From positions 285,150-349,149 of the forward strand of contig NZ_JACKVK010000013.1 of the NCBI RefSeq assembly GCF_025823185.1: a stretch of DNA of 64,000 nucleotides. The letters run 5' to 3'. Position 1 is the first letter of the stretch, and each line of letters begins with the position of its first letter. Made by a program: the position numbers and the translations under genes. Source of the stretch: Mycobacterium yunnanensis. GTDB taxonomy: Bacteria; Actinomycetota; Actinomycetes; Mycobacteriales; Mycobacteriaceae. The notes beneath the pieces were generated by a model that was given only the letters and a program-made list of their open reading frames with translations, was not told where the DNA came from and made no database searches. Below, piece by piece: positions 60,860 to 64,000 of the stretch.

Positions 60860-63774
60860 CCGAACCCGATCACCGTCCCGTCGACCACGAACCGACGACG
60901 GACGCGATCCCGACCTCCGGCCCCGCGGTGAACCCCACCCGCCACCGGCTGCCGCGCTTCATCCGCACCTTCGCCGTGCCGATCATCCTGGCCTGGATCG
61001 TCATCATCGCCCTCGGCAACGTGCTGGTCCCCCAGCTCGAAGCGGTCGGCAAGCTGCGCTCGGTGTCGATGAGCCCCAACGACGCGCCGTCGGTCATCGC
61101 GATGCAGCACATCGGCGAGACGTTCAAGGAATTCAAGTCCAACAGCTCGGTCATGATCGTGCTGGAGGGCAAGGACAAGCTCGGCCAGTCCGCGCACGAC
61201 TTCTACGACGGCATGGTCAAGGACCTCGAGGCCGACACCAAGCACGTCGAGCACGTCAACGACATGTGGAGCGACCCGCTCTCGGCGGCAGGCTCGCAGA
61301 GCAGCGACGGCAAGGCGATGTACGTCCAGGTGTACCTGGCGGGCAACCAGGGTGAGGCGCTCGCCAACGACTCGGTCGAGGCCGTCCAGAAGATCGTCGG
61401 CAACCTGACGCCACCCGACGGCATCAAGGCCTACGTCACCGGCCCCGCAGCGCTCTCGGCCGACCAGAACATCGCCAGTGACAAGAGCCTCAAGCTGATC
61501 GAGGGCGTGACGTTCACCGTCATCATCGTGATGCTGCTGTTGGTCTACCGGTCGATCGTGACGGTACTGATCACGTTGGTCATGGTGGTGCTGGAACTGT
61601 CGGCAGCGCGCGGCATCGTCGCGTTCCTGGGCTACTACGACATCATCGGTCTGTCGACGTTCGCGACGAACCTGCTCGTCACCCTCGCCATCGCCGCGGC
61701 GACCGACTACGCCATCTTCCTGCTGGGCCGATATCAAGAGGCCCGAAGTCTGGGCGAGGACAAGGAAGACGCCTACTACACGATGTTCAACGGCACGGCG
61801 CACGTCGTGCTGGGCTCGGGTTTGACCATCGCGGGAGCCACGTTCTGCCTGAGCTTCACCCGGCTGCCCTACTTCCAGACCCTCGGCGTGCCGCTCGCGA
61901 TCGGCATGATGATCGTGGTGGCCTGCGCGCTGACACTGGGCCCCGCAGTGGTCACCATCGCCAGCCGCTTCGGGCTGCTGGAGCCCAAGCGCGCGTTGCG
62001 TACCCGCGGGTGGCGCAAGATCGGCGCCATCGTGGTCCGCTGGCCGGGCCCGATCCTGGTGGCGACGATCGCGCTGGCCCTGGTCGGATTGTTGACGCTG
62101 CCGGGCTACCGCACCAACTTCAACGACCGCAACTACCTGCCCGCCGACTTGCCTGCCAACGAGGGCTATGCCGCCGCCGACCGACACTTCTCCCAGGCCC
62201 GGTTGAATCCCGAGCTGTTGATGGTCGAGAGCGACCACGACCTGCGGAACTCGGCAGACTTCCTGGTGATCGACAAGATCGCCAAGGCCGTCTTCAAGAC
62301 CCCGGGCATCGGACGCGTGCAGGCCATCACCCGGCCGCTGGGTACGCCGATCGAGCACACCTCGATCCCGTTCCAGATCAGCATGCAGGGCACCACGCAG
62401 CAGATGAACCTGAAGTACCAACAGGATTCATTCGCCAGCATGCTCAAGCAGGCCGACGAGATGCAGGGCATGATCGAGAACCTCGAACACATGCTGGTCC
62501 TGATGAAGCAGCTCAACGACGTCACCCACGACCTGACGCTGAAGACCAAGGACATGGTCGCCACGACCAACGAGCTACGCGACAACATCGCCAACTTCGA
62601 CGACTTCTTCCGGCCCATCCGCGCCTACCTGTACTGGGAGCCGCACTGCTACGACATCCCGTTGTGCTGGGCGACGCGGTCGGTGTTCGACACCCTCGAC
62701 GGCATCGACGCCCTAAGCGATCAGCTGGGCGGCCTCGTCACCAACCTCGACGCGCTCGACCGGTTGATGCCGCAGCTGTTGGCGTCGCTGCCGCCGATGC
62801 TGGCGACCATGAAGTCGATGAAGACCATGATGCTGACGATGTATCAGACCCAAAAGGGCATGTCGGATCAGATGGCCGCGATGCAGGAGAACCAGTCCGC
62901 GATGGGCGAGGCGTTCGACGCATCCAAGAACGACGACTCGTTCTACCTGCCGCCGGAGATCTTCGACAACGCCGAGTTCAAGAAGGGTATGAAGAACTTC
63001 ATCTCGCCCGACGGGCACTCGGTGCGGTTCATCATCAGCCACGAGGGCGACCCGATGAGCGAAGAGGGCATCTCGCACATCGAATCCATCAAGCAGGCCG
63101 CCAAGGAAGCCATCAAGGGCACCCCGCTGGAGGGGTCCAGGATCTACCTCGCGGGCACCGCCGCGACGTTCAAGGACATGTCCGACGGCAACACCTACGA
63201 CCTGCTCATCGCCGGGATCGCTTCTCTCGCACTGATCTTCATCATCATGCTGCTCATCACCAGGGCGGTGGTCGCGTCGGCGGTGATCGTCGGCACCGTG
63301 GTGCTGTCGCTAGGCGCCTCGTTCGGTCTGTCGGTGCTCATCTGGCAGCACTTCCTGGGCACCGAACTGCACTGGATGGTGATGGCGATGTCCGTGATCA
63401 TCCTGTTGGCGGTCGGCGCCGACTACAACCTGCTGTTGGTCTCTCGCTTCAAGGAAGAGATACACGCGGGCCTCAACACCGGCATCATCAGATCCATGGG
63501 CGGCACCGGCTCCGTGGTGACCTCGGCCGGTCTGGTGTTCGCGTTCACCATGATGTCCATGGCGGTCAGCAGTCTGACCGTCATCGGACAGGTCGGCACC
63601 ACGATTGGTCTCGGCCTGCTGTTCGACACCCTGGTGGTCCGGTCGTTCATGACGCCGGCCATCGCGGCGATGCTCGGCAAGTGGTTCTGGTGGCCGACCC
63701 CGGTCCGACAGCGACCCTTGCCGCAACCGTGGCCCAGCCCGAGCACCAAGACCGACCCCGCCCCATCAGTTTGA
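60856..63774 (+). CDS. MmpL family RND transporter
   Basis: A 972-residue transporter of lipids or siderophores. It has twelve-helix RND layout: N-terminal helix, a first outer domain, five helices (61,490-61,960), a second outer domain with long coiled-coil (MKQLNDVTHDLTLKTKDMV), then the last six helices. Proton-relay Asp-Tyr pairs are seen in ATDYAIFLLGRY and GADYNLLLVSRF. Length and coiled-coil fit the MmpL4/MmpL5 group. It is coupled to mmpS. Confidence 0.94.
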   Translation: MTEPDHRPVDHEPTTDAIPTSGPAVNPTRHRLPRFIRTFAVPIILAWIVIIALGNVLVPQLEAVGKLRSVSMSPNDAPSVIAMQHIGETFKEFKSNSSVMIVLEGKDKLGQSAHDFYDGMVKDLEADTKHVEHVNDMWSDPLSAAGSQSSDGKAMYVQVYLAGNQGEALANDSVEAVQKIVGNLTPPDGIKAYVTGPAALSADQNIASDKSLKLIEGVTFTVIIVMLLLVYRSIVTVLITLVMVVLELSAARGIVAFLGYYDIIGLSTFATNLLVTLAIAAATDYAIFLLGRYQEARSLGEDKEDAYYTMFNGTAHVVLGSGLTIAGATFCLSFTRLPYFQTLGVPLAIGMMIVVACALTLGPAVVTIASRFGLLEPKRALRTRGWRKIGAIVVRWPGPILVATIALALVGLLTLPGYRTNFNDRNYLPADLPANEGYAAADRHFSQARLNPELLMVESDHDLRNSADFLVIDKIAKAVFKTPGIGRVQAITRPLGTPIEHTSIPFQISMQGTTQQMNLKYQQDSFASMLKQADEMQGMIENLEHMLVLMKQLNDVTHDLTLKTKDMVATTNELRDNIANFDDFFRPIRAYLYWEPHCYDIPLCWATRSVFDTLDGIDALSDQLGGLVTNLDALDRLMPQLLASLPPMLATMKSMKTMMLTMYQTQKGMSDQMAAMQENQSAMGEAFDASKNDDSFYLPPEIFDNAEFKKGMKNFISPDGHSVRFIISHEGDPMSEEGISHIESIKQAAKEAIKGTPLEGSRIYLAGTAATFKDMSDGNTYDLLIAGIASLALIFIIMLLITRAVVASAVIVGTVVLSLGASFGLSVLIWQHFLGTELHWMVMAMSVIILLAVGADYNLLLVSRFKEEIHAGLNTGIIRSMGGTGSVVTSAGLVFAFTMMSMAVSSLTVIGQVGTTIGLGLLFDTLVVRSFMTPAIAAMLGKWFWWPTPVRQRPLPQPWPSPSTKTDPAPSV

Positions 63775-63785
63775 GGAGAACGAAC

Positions 63786-64000
63786 ATGAAGAATGGTCTG
63801 CGCACCATCGCCTTGCGGACTGCTTTGGCGGCTGCCTCGTGTGGCGTCGTCGCGACGTCTCTGGCGGGGCCTGCGTCCGCCGACGCCACCGACGACTTCC
63901 CCATCCCGCACCGGATGATCGTCACCACCTGCGACACCGAGCAGTACATGGCCGCCGCCCGCGACACCAGCCCGGTGTACTTCGAGCGCTACATGATCGA
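63786..64000 (+). CDS. Exported protein, DUF5078-like (3' end outside window)
   Basis: The first 71 residues are visible. A signal peptide (ALRTALAAASCGVVATSLAG) ends near PASADA, and the mature part starts DDFPIPHRMIVTTCDTEQ. AGGAG lies 7 nt before the ATG, and the gene begins 11 bp after mmpL, so it is in the same operon. The mature start resembles the mycobacterial DUF5078 family, which occurs next to MmpS/MmpL pairs; this is from memory. Confidence 0.7.
   Translation, partial: MKNGLRTIALRTALAAASCGVVATSLAGPASADATDDFPIPHRMIVTTCDTEQYMAAARDTSPVYFERYMI

Noticed and set aside
60640..62421. A 593-codon minus-strand frame over mmpS/mmpL
   Set aside because: Antisense to a clear transporter; His/Gln/Asp-rich peptide without a domain.

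Overview
The window is high-GC actinobacterial DNA and matches a Mycobacterium, probably a fast-growing environmental (Mycolicibacterium-type) species. The strongest evidence is the block ahpE - DUF3052 - lipoprotein - aceE - mabR - fabD-acpM-kasA-kasB-accD6 - glpD1 - TetR - AGPS-like oxidase - lipid kinase - beta-lactamase-like - mscR - MBL - Hsp70-like proline-rich protein. It follows the gene order known from the Rv2238c to Rv2264c region of M. tuberculosis. MmpS/MmpL, DUF732, cutinase and DUF222/HNH (13E12-type) genes also fit.

Region 1 (1-9.7 kb) is an accessory catabolic cluster. It holds an SDR, a glyoxalase-fold protein, a ferredoxin fused to a ferredoxin-NADP reductase (FprB-like), an epimerase-type dehydrogenase, a FadD acyl-CoA ligase and a family-typical oxidoreductase cut by the window edge. 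It carries three intact TetR genes, one of them KstR-like, and a decayed fourth. Three inverted repeats of the form T(A/G)GAC-N4-GTC(T/C)A lie in its intergenic spaces. Region 2 (9.8-14.1 kb) is a leftward operon: methyltransferase, cytochrome-b561-like/molybdopterin oxidoreductase, membrane protein, a 72-residue protein and a GAF-ANTAR RNA-binding regulator. A small unknown gene lies to its right.

Region 3 (14.45-24.57 kb) is a genomic island at the 3' end of tRNA-Val(TAC). A 46-bp copy of the 3' part of the tRNA lies at the left border and the intact tRNA at the right border. No integrase, transposase or replication gene is visible between them. The cargo looks like defence or conflict genes: (i) three translationally coupled genes for a cytosolic trypsin-like protease, a 69-residue protein and a two-helix membrane protein; (ii) a 1304-residue protein with a PD-(D/E)XK-like nuclease, an SF2 helicase and nine helicase-associated (HA) repeats; (iii) a protein with a HEPN-like R-x5-H motif; (iv) a three-helix membrane protein after a small proline-rich ORF; (v) an unknown 263-residue protein and a small membrane protein. 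A shortened, frameshifted copy of the right flank sits at the left border, so elements have probably accreted here more than once. The base composition is visibly less GC-rich than in the surroundings.

Region 4 (24.6-45.4 kb) is conserved core: peroxiredoxin, pyruvate dehydrogenase E1, and the FAS-II elongation operon with its regulator MabR and a MabR-type inverted repeat in front of fabD. Glycerol-3-phosphate and ether-lipid genes and mycothiol-dependent detoxification (mscR plus an MBL hydrolase) follow. Region 5 (45.4-58 kb) mixes core and accessory genes: a phenolic acid decarboxylase with a divergent MarR gene and a palindrome between them, a SABATH-like methyltransferase, an acyl-CoA dehydrogenase, the Hsp70-like operon, glycogen phosphorylase and a cutinase. 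Region 6 (58-64 kb) has a DUF222/HNH gene with a near-consensus LexA box two bases before its start, a 104-bp tandem triplication at the end of that gene, a DUF732 exported protein, an MmpS-MmpL pair and the start of an exported protein gene cut by the window edge.

All functional names come from reading the sequence and from memory of protein families. No database search was run.
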